DNA of 64,000 nucleotides from Hordeum vulgare subsp. vulgare (Eukaryota > Streptophyta > Magnoliopsida > Poales > Poaceae). The position numbers and the translations under genes were made by a program. The notes under the pieces are model-generated. The model made no database searches. It was not told the DNA's origin and saw only the letters and a list, made by a program, of their open reading frames with translations. This document shows, in pieces, positions 11,601 through 23,242 of this stretch. The stretch spans positions 184,191,703-184,255,702 of the forward strand of contig NC_058519.1 of the NCBI RefSeq assembly GCF_904849725.1, given 5' to 3'. Within the stretch, counting starts at the first letter, position 1. The number at the start of each line of letters is the position of its first letter.

Positions 11601-11812
11601 ACAGGATCACCCTTTGGTGGGGGTGGATCTCCAAGCAGTTCAACAGGCAAATAATTCTTAAGGATAGGATGTTTTTCAAAGATAAACTTATCTATCTCAT
11701 TCCTTTCATCCATATGCATATCATTTTCATGCTCAAGCAAGTATTGCTCTAAAGGATCAGTAGGAGGCACAATAATAGAAGCTAGAGCAATAATTTCATC
11801 CTTACTAGACAA
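8613..11812 (-). pseudogene. Gypsy pol: RT, RNase H and integrase (broken)
   Basis: RT begins near 11500 (SPVHCVPKKGGITVV at about 11240) and has the catalytic FMDD at 10864-10853. RNase H follows ([13 protein letters not shown], then TDHAAIMYL, 10400-10150). The integrase has a complete HHCC finger (CHSEAYGGHHAGD... SCDECQR, about 9800-9670), the core start WCFDYMGPLPKSHGY, a second core aspartate in MTDGGSHF (9419) and the catalytic Glu in SGQVELRNREIK, with a C-terminal domain ending at 8613. In-frame stops lie at 11188-11186, 10753-10751, 9817-9815 and 9511-9509, and a one-base frameshift near 9445. Pol is shifted by a one-base deletion near 11815 relative to gag-protease. It would copy and integrate the element; this copy cannot. 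Confidence 0.93.
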
Positions 11813-13380
11813 CTCTTTTTCATGAGGTTGTCTACCAAACTTGGAGAAACTGAACTCATTGACACACCTTCAAAGCCAATAGTGATAGTTTGCTTCTCAC
11901 AGTCAATATGAGCATTGACAGTATTGAGGAAAGGTATGCCAAATATGATGGGAAAAAAGCTATCTTGTGTGGTAGCAAGAACTACGAAATCAGCAGGATA
12001 CTTAGTTTTACCACACCAGACTTCAACATCTCTAACAATTCCCAAAGGGCAGATAGTATCTCTATTGGCAAGCTGAATAGTGACATCAATAGGTTCCATC
12101 TCGACCGGTGCAGTCTCGTCTTTAATTTCATCATATAAAGATTGAGGTATTGCACTAACACTAGCACCCACGTCACACAAACCATGATAACAATGATCTC
12201 CTATCTTAACAGAAACAACAGGCGTGCCAACAACAGGCCTATCTTTGTCTCTAGCATGAGGTTTAGCAATTCGAGCAGCATCTTCACAGAAGTGAATATC
12301 ATGGCCATCAACATTGTCGGACAGGAGATCTTTGATAATAGCAATGCTAGGTTCAACTCTAATTTGCTCAGGGGGTGTAGGTGTTCTAATGTAGCCCCTA
12401 TGTATCACAGTTGAAGCTTTAGAATGATCCTTTATTCTAACAGGGAAAGGTGGCCTCTCAATGTAAGCACTAGGAACAATAGGATCATTATAAGCAAGGA
12501 CTTTCTCTTCAACTGGACTGGGTTTAACTACATTGACTTCGAAGGGAGGATGATATTTAAACCAATTCTCTTTAGGGATATCGATATGAGAAGAAAATGA
12601 TTCACACAATGAAGCTACTATCTCAGAGTCAAGTCCATATTTAGCGCTAAAATCACAAAAATTATTTGTTTCAACAAAGGATTTAACGCAATCGAACTTA
12701 AGATTCATACCTGAGTCCTTAGCTTCATCAAACTCCCAATCTTCAGAGTTGCGTTTAATTCTTTCCAATAAATTCCATTTGAAGTCAATATCTCTCTTCA
12801 TAAAAGAACCGATACAAGAAGTGTCAAGCATGGTGCGATTATTAGGAGAAAGTCGAGCATAAAAGTTTTCAATAATAATTTCTCTCAAGAGCTCATGGTT
12901 GGGGCATGAATATAACATAGACTTAAGTCTCCCCCAAGCTTGAGCGATACTATCTCTGTCACGAGGCCAAAAATTATAGATATAATTCCGATCACGATGT
13001 ACCACATGCATAGGATAAATTTTTTGATGAAATTCCAATTTCAATCGGTTGTAGTTCCATGATCAAGTATCATCACATAGCCTATACCATGTCAATGCTT
13101 TATCCCCCAAAGATAAGGGAAAGACCTTATTCTTGACCTCATCCTCAGGCAAACCTGCAATCTTAAATAAACCACAAACTTCATCTACATAGATTAGATG
13201 CAAGTCGGGATGTGATGTTCCATCTCCTATAAAAGGATTAGCCAACAGTTTCTCTAGCATACCTGAAGGAATTTCATAACAAATATTTTTAGTAGGTGCA
13301 GCAGGTTGAGGAGCAACTCATTGTGCTTCTGTTCGAGGTGAAGATACCCCGAACAAGCTCCTCAAAGGATTAGTTTCCAT
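11782..13380 (-). pseudogene. Gypsy gag and aspartic protease (broken)
   Basis: The start is taken at ATG 13380-13378, 78 bp after the primer site. Gag: VFPLSLGDKALTWYRL and the CPNHELLREIIIENFYARL block typical of Athila-like retrotransposon gag (13250-12850). A long variable spacer follows, then the protease with catalytic CDVGASVSAIP (about 12175) and the flap-region IIFGIPFLNTV. In-frame stops are at 13320-13318 and 13065-13063, and the frame is lost near 11815. No zinc knuckle is seen, as is usual for this clade. Gag would build the particle and the protease would cleave the polyprotein. Confidence 0.92.
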
Positions 13381-13457
13381 AGTGACAAGTGACAATAAAT
13401 TTCAGCACACTATATAAATGTTTCCTTACCAAATTCAACTTACCAACGGCGCTTCAC

Positions 13458-13475
13458 TCCCCGGCAACGGCGCCA
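13458..13475 (-). other. Primer binding site, tRNA-Asp type
   Basis: TGGCGCCGTTGCCGGGGA on the - strand, 11 bp after the 5' LTR end. Perfect copy of the Athila-type site. Confidence 0.9.
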
Positions 13476-13486
13476 GAAAAGTGTCT

Positions 13487-15009
13487 TGATGACCCACAAG
13501 TGTAGGGGATCTATCGTAGTCCTTTCGATAAGTAAGAGTATCAAACCCAATGAGGAGCAGAAGGAACTGACAAGTGGTTTTCAGCAAGGTATTCTCTGCA
13601 AGCACTGAAATTATCGGTAACAGATAGTTATGTGGTAAGATGATTCATAGAAAGTAGCAAGTAACAATAGTGAAAAAGGTACAACAAGATGGCCCAATAC
13701 CTTTTGTAGCAAGGGACAAGCCTGGAAAAACTCTTATAGGAGGTAAAGCGCTCCCGAGGACAGATGGCAATTTCTCTCAAGCTAGTTTTTGTCATGTTCA
13801 TATGATTCGTGTTCGCTATGTTGATAGTTTGATAAGTGGGTGGACCAGTGCTTGGGTGCTGCCCTTACATGGAAAAGCCTCCCACTTATGATTAACCCCT
13901 CTTGCAAGCATCCACAACTACGAAAGATGAATTAAGAGTAAGTCTAACCATAGCATTAAACTAGTGGATCCAAATCAACCCCTTATGAAGCAACGCATAA
14001 ACTAGGGTTTAAGCTTCTGTCACTCTAGCAACCCATCATCTACTTATTACTTCCCAATGCCTTCCTCTAGGCCCAAATAATGGTGAAGTGTTATGTAGTC
14101 GACATTCACAGAACACCACTAGAGGAAAAACAACATACAATGCATCAAAATATCGAACGAATACCAACTTCAGATGACTACATATAGCATGACTTATCCC
14201 ATGTCCTCATGAACAAAAGTGACTACTCACAAAGCATAATTATATTCATGACCAGAGAGGTATTGAATAGCATCAAATATCTGAACATATAATCTTCCAC
14301 CGAGTAATCCAACTAGCATCAAGTACAAAGAGTAATTAACACAACTAGCAACCTTACAAGTACCAATCGGAGTCGCGAGACGGAGATTGGTTACAAGAGA
14401 TGAACTAGGGTTTGGAGATGAGATGGTGCTGATGAAGACGTTAATGGTGATGAGTCCCCTCCGATGAGAGTAGTGTCGGTGATGACGATGGCGACGATTT
14501 CCCCCTCCAGGAGGGAAGTTTCCCCGGCAGGATGGCCCTCTCGGAGCTCTAGATTGGTTCTGCTCAAGTTCCGCCTCGTGGCGGTGGCGACTCCTCCCGA
14601 AAGACTCCCCTTGTTTTTTCTGGAACGAAATCCTCCTTATAGCAAAAGATGGGAGCCAGAGGGGCATCAGGGGGCCCACAAGCCACCTAGGCGCGGCCAG
14701 GGGGTAGGCCGTGCCTGGTAGGCTTGTGGCCTCCTAGTGGCTCCCCTCTGGTACTTCTTCCATCCAGTATTTTTTATAAATGCCAAAATAATTCCTCGTT
14801 GATTTTCACGGCTTTTGGAGTTGCGCAGAATTGGTATCTCAAACTTCCTCCTTTTTCAAGCCAGAATTCCAGCTGTCGGCATTCTCCCTCTTCATGTAAA
14901 CCTTACAAAATAAGAGAGAAAAGCCATAAGTATTGTACCGTGAAGTGTAATAACAGCCCATAAAGCGATAAATATCAACATAAAAGCATGATGCAAAATG
15001 GACGTATCA
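13487..15009 (-). repeat. 5' LTR of the - strand Gypsy
   Basis: 1523 bp with termini TGATACGTCC / GGGTCATCA. The TATA-like site is at 14641-14636 and the palindrome at 14656-14751. Confidence 0.92.
14656..14751. repeat. Long palindrome in Gypsy 5' LTR
   Basis: Inner arms GGCGCGGCC (14690-14698) and GGCCGTGCC (14707-14715) pair with one mismatch, and the outer arms extend to CCAGAG (14656) and CTCTGG (14751). Equivalent to 6030-6126. Confidence 0.85.
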
Positions 15010-15014
15010 GAGAT

Positions 15015-16224
15015 GTAGGGCTGCGCCGTGAGAGAGTTGAATTGTGTGTGAAGCCCCAAAACCCCTTGGGTTTATATAGGAGGAGAGGGAGGAGGGTGCG
15101 CCACCCCTAGGGTTTCCACCCTAGGTTGTGTGGCAGCCCTAGATGGGGAGGGCCCGCGACCAAGTGGAGGAGGGGTGGCACACTAGGGGTGGGATTGTCG
15201 CCCAAGGCAGCCCCCACGTCCTAGGGTTGGCCCCCTTAGCCCTCTCTTGCACCTAGGGCTGAGGTGGGAGGCACACCAGCCCATCTAGGGGTTGGTTCCC
15301 TTCCACTCTTTGCCCACTTAGACTTTCGGGGCTGGTGGCCCTTCCCGGTGGAACCCCGGAACCCTTCTGGTGGTCCCAAGTGTGTAGACCCTACGGGTTC
15401 GGGAACCATCCAGACATGACCGAGACACCTCACCGATCAATAACCAACAGCGAGGTCTGGATATCCATGTTGGTTCCCGATGTTCCACGATGATCTCATC
15501 GAATGAACCACGATGATGGGGATTCAATCAATCATGTATCCAATTCCCTTTGTCTACCGGTATGATACTTGCCCGAGATTCGATCGTTGGTATCCCTATA
15601 CCTTGTTCAATCTCGTGGCTGGCAAGTCTCTTTACTCGTTCAGCAACACATCATCCCGTGGCTAACTCCTTAGTCACATTGAGCTCATTATGATGGTGAA
15701 TTACCGAGTGGGCCCAGAGATACCTCTCCGTCACACAGAGTGACAAATCCCAGTCTCGATTCGTGCCAACCCGACAGAAACTTTCGAAGATACCTGTAGT
15801 GCATCTTTATAATCACCAGTTACGTCGTGACGTTTGATACACCCAAAGCATTCCTACGGTATCCGGGAGTTGCACAATCTCATGGTATAAGGAATGATAC
15901 TTGACACTAGAAAGGCTTTAGCAGACGAACAATACAATCTAGTGCTATGCTTAGGATTGGGTCGTGTCCATCACATCATTCTCCTAATGATGTGATCTCG
16001 TTATCAATGACATCCAATGTCCATGATCAGGAAACCATGACCATTTATTGATCAACGAGCTAGCCAACTAGAGGATCACTAGGGACACATTGTGCTCTAT
16101 GTATTCACACATGTATTACGGTTTCCGATTAATAAAATTATAGCATGAATAATAAACAGTTATCATTAACTAGGAAATATAGTAATAACCATTTCATTAT
16201 TGCCTCTAGGGCATATTTCCAATA
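15015..16224 (-). repeat. 3' LTR of the Angela-like Copia, proximal segment
   Basis: Continues the LTR from the Gypsy insertion to the internal boundary (CCAATA on +, where CCAACA is expected). A TATA box (CTATATAAACCC on the - strand) lies near 15080-15070. Relative to the 5' LTR it lacks about 170 bp corresponding to 22210-22390. Confidence 0.9.
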
Positions 16225-16240
16225 GTCTCCCACTTGCACT
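16225..16240 (-). other. Polypurine tract of the Angela-like Copia
   Basis: GTGCAAGTGGGAGACT on the - strand directly abuts the 3' LTR, the usual PPT context of this family. Confidence 0.8.
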
Positions 16241-16256
16241 AGAGTCAATAATCTAG

Positions 16257-16946
16257 TTACATTGTGATGAAGCGAACACCCATAGAGTTCTGGTGTTGTT
16301 CATGTTTCGCTCGTGGAAGAGGATTAGTGAATTGATCTACGACATTCTGATCCGTTTGTACTTTACAAATATCTATATCTCCATCCTGGATGTATCCTCG
16401 AATGGAGTTGAAGCGACGCTTGATGTGCTTGGTCTTCTTGTGAAACCTGGGCTCCATGGCAATGGCAATAGGACCAGTGTTGTTACAAAAGAGAGTCACC
16501 AGGCCCGACGCACTAGGAATCACTCCTCGGTCGGTGATGAACTCCTTCATCCAGATTCCTTCATGTGTTGCTTCCGAAGCAGCTATGTACTCTGCTTCAC
16601 ATGTAGATGCCACCACGACACTTTGCTTGCAACTGCACCAGCTGAATGTCCCACCATTCAAAATATACACGTATCCGGTTTGTGACTTGGAGTCATCCGG
16701 ATCTGTGTCAAAGCTAGCATCGAGGTAACCCTTTAAGACAAGCTCTTCGGCACCTCCATAAATGAGAAACATATTTTTAGTCCTTTTCAGGTACTTTAGG
16801 ATATTCTTGACCGTTTTCCAGCGATCCACTCCTGGATCACTTTGGTACCTCCCTACCAAACTTATGGCAAGGTTCACATTAGGTCTGGTACACGGCATGG
16901 CATACATAATAGAGCCTATGGCTGAAGCATAGGGGACGGTACTCAT
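16257..16946 (-). pseudogene. Copia RNase H domain (end of the polyprotein)
   Basis: 229 open codons hold the C-terminal RT connection (ASAIGSIMYAMPCTRPN) and RNase H: GYLDASFDTDPDDSKSQTGY, VASTCEAEYIAASEA and the CNNTGPIAIAMEP / FHKKTKHI block. The family ends in a similar VRFITM tail followed by the PPT. It would degrade the RNA template during reverse transcription. It is out of frame with the RT piece upstream, so it is a remnant. Confidence 0.92.
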
Positions 16947-17124
16947 CTTTTCTCTATATTCTGTCGGTCGGGAGTTGAGTCGTACTCAACCTCACACCTT
17001 GTAATACATGAAAGAACCCCTTCTTAGCCTTATCCATATTTAACTTCTTCAATATATTGTCAAGGTATGTGATTTGTGAAAGATCAGTGAGGTGTCTTGA
17101 CCTATCTCTATAGATCTTGATGCC

Positions 17125-19289
17125 TTATATGTAAGGAGCTTCTCCAAGGTCCTTCATTGAAAAACTCTTATTCAAATAGGCCTTTATGCTTTCCAATAGT
17201 TCTATATCATTTCCCATCAACAATATGTCATCTGCATATAATATGAGAAATGCTATAGAGCTCCCACTCACTTTCTTGTAAATACAGGCTTCTCCATAAG
17301 TCTGTACAAACCCAAACGCTTTGATCACCTCATCAAAGCGAATGTTCCAACTCCGAGATGCTTGCACCAGCCCATAGATGGACCGCTAGAGCTTGTATAC
17401 CTTGTCAGCATTATTAGGACCGACAAAACCTTCCGACAGTATCATATACAAGTCTTCCTTAAGAGAGCCTTCAGGAATGCCGTTTTGACGTCCATTTGCC
17501 AGATTTCATAATCATAAAATGCGGAAATTGCTAACATGATTCGGACCGACTTCAGCATCGCTACGGGTGAGAAGGTCTCATTGTAGTCAATCCCTTCAAC
17601 TTGTTGATAACCCTTAGTGACAAGTCGAGCCTTATAGATGGTCACATTACCATCCGCGTTGGCCTTCTTCTTAAAGAACCATTTATTTTCTATGGCTCGC
17701 CGATCATCGGGCAAGTCCACCAAAGTCCATACTTTGTTCTCATACATGGATCCTATCTCGGATTTCATGGCTTCAAGCCATTTGTTGGAATCTGGGCCAG
17801 CCATCGCTTCTTCATAGTTCGAAGTTTCACTGTTGTCCAACAACATGATTTCCATGACAGGGTTGCCGTACCACTCGGGTGCAGAACGTGTCCCTGTGGA
17901 CCTTCGAGGTTCAGTAACAACTTGACCTGAAGTTTCATGATCATCATCATTAACTTCTTCTCCAGCCGGTGCACGAACCTCAGAAACATTTTCTTGTGTT
18001 GAGCTACTCTCCGGTTCGATAGGAGGTACGATTACCTCATCAAGTTCTACTTTCCACCCACTTACTTCTTTCAAGAGAAACTCTTTCTCTAGAAAGGATC
18101 CGTTCTTGGCAACAAAGATTTTGCCTTCAGACCTAATATAGAAGGTATACCGAATAGTTCTCTTAGGGTATCCTATGAAGATGCATTTTTCCGCTTTGGG
18201 TTCGAGCTTCTCAGGTTGAAGTTTCTTCACATAAGGATCACAGCCCCTAACTTTCAGAAACGACGGCTTAGGTTTCTTGCCAAACCATAATTCATAAGGT
18301 GTCGTCTCGACGGATTTAAACGATGCCGTATTTAAAGTGAATGCGGCAGTTTCCAATGCATATCCCCGAAATGATAGCGGTAAATTAGTAAGAGACATCA
18401 TAGATTGCACCATATCCAATAAAGTGAGATTACGACGTTCAGACACACCGTTACGCTGCCGTGTGCCAGGCGGCATGAGTTGTGAAACAATTCCACATTT
18501 CTTTAGGTGTGTGCCAAACTCGTGACTCAAATATTCTTCTCTACGATCAGACCATAGCAATTTTATTTTCTTGTCATGTTGATTCTCTACCTCACTCTGA
18601 AATTCCTTGTACCTTTCAAAGGTCTCACACTTGTGTTTCATTAAGTAGATATACCCATATCTGCTTAAATCATCAGTGAGGGTGAGAACATAACGATAGC
18701 CACCGCGAGCTTCAATGCTCATTGGACCGCATACATCGGTATGTATTATTTCCAATAGGTTGGTTTCTCGCTCCATTGTTCTAGAGAACGGAGTCTTGGT
18801 CATCTTGACCATGAGGCACGGTTCGCATGTGTCAAATGATTCAAAATCAAGAGACTCAAAAAGTCCTTTATGGAGTTTGTTCATGCGCTTGACACCAATA
18901 TGACCAAGGCGGCAGTGCCACAAGTATGTGGGACTATCATTATCAACCTTACATATTTTGGTACTCACACTATGAATATGTATAACATCACATTCGAGAT
19001 TCATTAAGAATAAACCATTGACCAGCGGGGCATGACCGTGAAACATACCACTCATATAAATAGAACAACCATTATTCTCAGATTTAAATGAGTAGCCATC
19101 TTGCATCAAGCGAGATCCCGATACAATGTTCATGCTCAAAGCTGGTACAAAATAACAATTATTAATGTTTAAAAATAATCCCGAAGTTAGATGTAGAGGT
19201 AGCGTTCCAACGACGATCACATAGACCTTGGAACCATTCCCGATGTGCATCGTCACCTCGTCCTTAGCTAGCGTCCGCTTATTTCGCAC
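17125..19289 (-). pseudogene. Copia GAG-pre-integrase, integrase and reverse transcriptase
   Basis: The frame starting at 19289 gives the end of the protease/linker region, the HHCC-like LWHCRLGHI...CEPCLMVKM finger (about 18900-18790), the integrase core (IHTDVCGPM, LLWSDRREEYLS, NGVSERRN with the catalytic Glu), the KxxEPKAEKCIFIGYP segment, and RT start (NKWFFKKKANADGNV... YKARLVTKGYQQ... QMDVKTAFL) up to a frameshift at about 17445. RT resumes in another frame at 17367 with the catalytic YADD (17238-17227) and DLGEAPYI. Order integrase before RT marks Copia. Protease between about 19420 and 19290 is not clearly readable. Confidence 0.93.
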
Positions 19290-19423
19290 ATCCTGTTTTG
19301 AATTGCAAATGTGAGCGACAACACCGGTATCAAATACCTAGGAGCTACTACGAGCGCTAGTAAGGTACACATCAATAACATGTATATCATATATACCTTT
19401 CACGTTGCTGGCCTTCTTATCCG

Positions 19424-20238
19424 CTAAGTACTTGGGCCAGTTCCGCTTCCGATGACTGGTTCCCTTGCAATAATAGCACTCAGTCTCAGGTTTGGGTCCT
19501 TTCTCTGGCTTCTTCCCGGCAACTGGTTACCAGGCGTGGAAACTTCTTTGCCGTATTTCTTGAAGTTCTTTTTACCCTTGCCTTTCTTGAAACAGGTGGT
19601 CTTATTCACCATCAACACTTGATGTTCTTTCTTGATTTCTACCTCTTCTGATTTCAGCATTGAATACAACTCGGGAATGGTCTTCTCCATCCCTTGCATG
19701 TTGTAGTTCATCACAAAGCCCTTATAGATAGGTGGAAGCGACTGGAGGATTCTGTCAATGATCACGTCATCCGGAAGTTCAACTCCCAGCTGAGTCAAGC
19801 GTTGTGCAACCGAGACATTCTGAGTATGTGCTCACGGACAGAACTATTCTCCTCCATCTTACAGCTAAATAACTTGTCGGAGACTTCATATCTCCCGACC
19901 CGGGCATGAGCTTGAAAAACTAGTTTCAACTCCTCGAACATCTCATATGCTCCGTGTTGGTCAAAACGCCTTTGGAGCCCCGGTTCTAAACTGTAAAGCA
20001 TGCCGCACTGAACCATAGAGTAGTCATCACTCCGGGACTGCCAAGCGTTCCTAACATCCTGGGTTGCCGCGGGAATGGGAGTGTCACCTAGCGGCGTATC
20101 AAGGACATAAGCCTTCTTGGAAACCATGAGGATGAGCTTTAAGTTACGAGCCCAGTCCTCATAGTTTCTCACATCGTCATTCTGCTTGGTTTTCTCTAGG
20201 AACGCATTGAAGTTGAATGGGACATTTGTGTTGGCCAT
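19424..20238 (-). pseudogene. Copia gag (frameshifted)
   Basis: ATG at 20238 opens MANTNVPFNFNAFLEKTK, followed by the Angela/BARE gag core (NYEDWARNLKLILMVSKKAYVL, LEPGLQRRFDQHGAYEMFEEL, VGRYEVSDKLFSCKM). A one-base shift near 19800 moves the frame to TQLGVELPDDVIIDRILQSL, running to 19424. The zinc knuckle (CYYCKGTSHRKRNWP, near 19480-19440) is in yet another frame. It would form the virus-like particle. Confidence 0.92.
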
Positions 20239-21478
20239 GAGATCAACAATATTTGTAAAGACAATTTTAGACTAAGTTCATGATAATTAAGTTCGATTAA
20301 TCAAACTATTTAATGAACTCCCACTTAGATCGACATCCCTCTAATCATCCAAGTGTTACATGATCCACATCGACTAGCCCGTGTTCGATCATCAGGTGAG
20401 ACGGACTAGTTATCAATGGTGAGCATCTCCATGCTGATCGTATCATCCATACGACTCATGTTCGACATTTCGGTCTCCCGTATTCCAAGGCCATGTCTGT
20501 ACATGCTAGGCTCGTCGAGTCAACCTAAGTGTTTTGCGTCTGTAAATCTGGCTTACACTCATTGTATGGGGAAGTTAGAATCTATCACACCCGATCATCA
20601 CGTGGTGCTTCTAGACAACGATCCTTCGCAACGGTGCACACTTAGGGGAATACTTATCTCGAAATTTGATGAGGGATCATCTTATCTTTGCTACCGTCAT
20701 TCTAAGCAATAAGACGAAAAACATGATAAACATCACATGCAATCATATAGTGACATGATGTGGCCAATATCATCTTGCTCCTTTGATCTCCATCTACGGG
20801 GCACCATGATCATCATTGTCACCTGTATGACACCATGATCTCCATCATTGTGTCTTTGCGAAGTCGTCTCGCCAACTATTACTTCTACTACTATAGCTAA
20901 CGGTTAGCAATAAAGTAAAGTAATCACATGGCGTTGCATCTCATACAATAAATTAAGACAACTCCTATGCCTCATGCCGGTTGTCATACTCATCGACATG
21001 CAAGTCGTGAATACTATTACAAAAACATGATCAATCTCATACATCACATATGTAACATCACATCCTTTTGTCCATATCACATCACATAGCATGCCCTGCA
21101 AAAACAAGTTAGATGTCCTCTAATTGTTGTTGCAAGTTTAACATGGCTGATTTGGGTTTCTAGCAAGAACGCTTCTTATCTATGTGACAGCCACAATGTT
21201 GATATGTCAATGCTATTTACCCTTCATAAGGACCCTCTTCATCGAATTCGATCGGACTAAACTAGGAGAGACAGACACCCTCTAGCCACCTTATGCAACA
21301 AGTGCATGTCGGTCCGTGGAACGAGTCTCACGTAAGAGTACGTGTAAAGTTGGTCCGGTCCGCTTCATCCCATGATGTCGCCGAATCAAGATAAGACTAG
21401 TAATGGAAAGCAATTGACAAAATCATCGCCCACAACTTTTGTGTTCTACTCGTGCATAGAATCTACGCATAGAACCTA
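20239..21478 (-). other. Leader between the 5' LTR and gag
   Basis: About 1.2 kb of non-coding sequence, the long untranslated leader usual for BARE-1/Angela elements. No ORF is supported. By family knowledge it would hold packaging and dimerisation signals. Confidence 0.7.
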
Positions 21479-21490
21479 GCTCGGATGCTA
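21479..21490 (-). other. Primer binding site of the Angela-like Copia (decayed)
   Basis: TAGCATCCGAGC on the - strand versus consensus TGGTATCAGAGC, 9 of 12 matching. One base separates it from the 5' LTR. Confidence 0.7.
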
Positions 21491-21491
21491 T

Positions 21492-23237
21492 TGTTGGGTA
21501 ACGTAGTAATTTCAAAAGAAATCCTATGCTTCACAAGGATCTATCTAGGAGAAACCAGCAAAAATCAATGGGTAGAGCATCTTCATACCTTTGAAGACCG
21601 CTAAGCGGAAGCATCACTAGAACGCGGTTGATGGACCCGTACTCGTAGCGGTTCAGATCGCGGTGGATTCCGATCTAAGCGTCGACCAACGGGGCCTCTG
21701 CGTTCAACACACGTGCAGCTCGGTGGCGTCTCCTTCACCTTGATCCAGCAAGGAGAGAGGAGAGGTTGAAGGAGAGCTCTAGTAGCACTACGATGTGGTA
21801 ACGGTGGAGCTGTGTGGTACTCCGGTAGGGCTTTGCCAAGCACTACGGAGGACGAGGAGGAGGAGAGGTAAGGCTGTGCCGAGAGAGAGAGATGAATTGT
21901 GTGTGCAGCCCCAAAACCCCTTGGGTTTATATAGGAGGAGAGGGAGGAGGGTGCACCACCCCTAGGGTTTCACCCTAGGTGGTGCGGCAATCCTAGATGG
22001 GGAGGCTCGGCGCCCTAGGGGTGGGCTTGCCGCCCAAGGCGGCGCCCCACGCCCTAGGGTTGGCCCCCTTAGCCCTCTCTTGCGCCTTGGGTTGAGGTGG
22101 GAGGCGCACCAGCCCAACTAGGGGCTGGTATTCCACTCTTTGCCCACTTAGCCTTTCGGGGCTGGTGGCCCTTCCCGGTGGACCCCCGAAACCATTTCGG
22201 TGGTCCCGATACATTACCGACAATCTCCGAAACTCTTCCGGCGATCAAAACTCCACTTCCTATATATGAATCTTTACCTCCGGACTATTTCGGAACTCCT
22301 CGTGACTTCTGGGATCTCATCCGGTACTCCGAAAAACCTTCGGTAACCACGTATACTACTCCCATAATAACCCTAGTGTCATCGAACATTAAGTGTGCAG
22401 ACCCTACGGGCTCCGGAACCATGCAGACATGACCAAGACACCTCTCCGGTCAATAACCAACAGCGGGGTCTAGCTATCCATGTTGGTTCCCGCATGTTCC
22501 ACGACGATCTCATTGGATGAACCACGATGTCGGGGATTCAATCAATCGCGTATGCAATTCCCTTTGTCTACCGGTATGATACTTGCCCAAGATTCGATCG
22601 TCGGTATCCTATACCTTGTTCAATCTCGTTGCCGGCAAGTCTCTTTACTCGTTCCACCACACATCATCCCGTGGCTAACTCCTTAGTCACATTGAGCTCA
22701 TTATGATGATAGATTACCGAGTGGGCCCACAGATACCTATCCGTCACACGGAGTGACAAATCCGAGTCTCGATTCGTACCAACCCAACAGACACTTTCAG
22801 ATATACGTGTAGTGCACCTTTATAATCACCCAGTTACGTTGTGATGTTTGATACACCCAAAGCATTCCTACGGTATCCTGGAGATGCACAATCTCATGGT
22901 CTAAGGAATGATACTTGACATTAGAAAAGCTTTAGGAGACGAACAATTCGATCTAGTGCTATGCTTAGGATTGGGTCTTGTCCATCACATCATTCTCCTA
23001 ATGATGTGATCTCATTATGAGTGACATCCGGTGTCTATGATAAGGAAACCATGACCATCTATTGATCAACGAGCTAGCCAACCAGAGGCTTTCTAGGGCA
23101 AATTGTGGTCTATGTATTCACACATGTATTACGGTTTTTGGTTGATACAATTATAGCATGAATAATAGACAATTATTATGAAGTAGGAAATATAATAATA
23201 ACCACTTTACTATTGGCTCTAGGGTATATTTGCAACA
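21492..23237 (-). repeat. 5' LTR of the Angela-like Copia (1746 bp)
   Basis: On + it runs from TGTTGGGTAACG to TTTGCAACA. The TATA box CTATATAAACCC lies at 21934-21923 on the - strand. It matches 4505-4881 plus 15015-16224 but keeps about 170 bp (22210-22390) that the 3' LTR has lost. Confidence 0.92.
21926..21934 (-). promoter_or_regulatory. TATA box of the Angela-like 5' LTR
   Basis: CTATATAAA on the - strand, ahead of CCCAAGGGGTTTTGGGGC. Matches the known BARE-1-type promoter location inside the LTR. The equivalent in the 3' LTR is near 15070-15080. Confidence 0.75.
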
Positions 23238-23242
23238 GTAAC

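Larger units (their letters stand above)
4882..15009 (-). mobile_element. Complete Athila-like Gypsy retrotransposon (10.1 kb)
   Basis: Target duplication GAGAT at 4877-4881 and 15010-15014. LTRs 13487-15009 (5' on the - strand, 1523 bp) and 4882-6384 (3', 1503 bp) share termini TGATACGTCC and GGGTCATCA. The primer site (13475-13458) is TGGCGCCGTTGCCGGGGA, the tRNA-Asp type common in Athila-like Gypsy elements, and the PPT is 6398-6385. Gag-protease and pol follow in Gypsy order (RT, RNase H, integrase), and an accessory ORF sits downstream of pol. Terminus and layout fit the Sabrina/WHAM group of Triticeae, but I cannot fix the family by eye. Stops and single-base frameshifts show it is inactive. 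Confidence 0.92.
4505..23237 (-). mobile_element. Complete Angela/BARE-1/WIS-like Copia retrotransposon
   Basis: Bounded by GTAAC target duplications (4500-4504 and 23238-23242). On the - strand the order is 5' LTR (23237-21492), primer site, leader, gag, protease region, integrase, RT, RNase H, PPT, 3' LTR (16224-4505). Removing the nested Gypsy and its duplication leaves about 8.6 kb, the usual size of this family. The LTR termini are the familiar Triticeae ones. All ORFs carry frameshifts, so it is dead. It inserted into the 5' LTR of Copia A and later received the Gypsy at 4882-15009. Confidence 0.92.

Noticed and set aside
17601..17930. 109-codon + strand ORF
   Set aside because: Antisense shadow of the integrase-RT frame.
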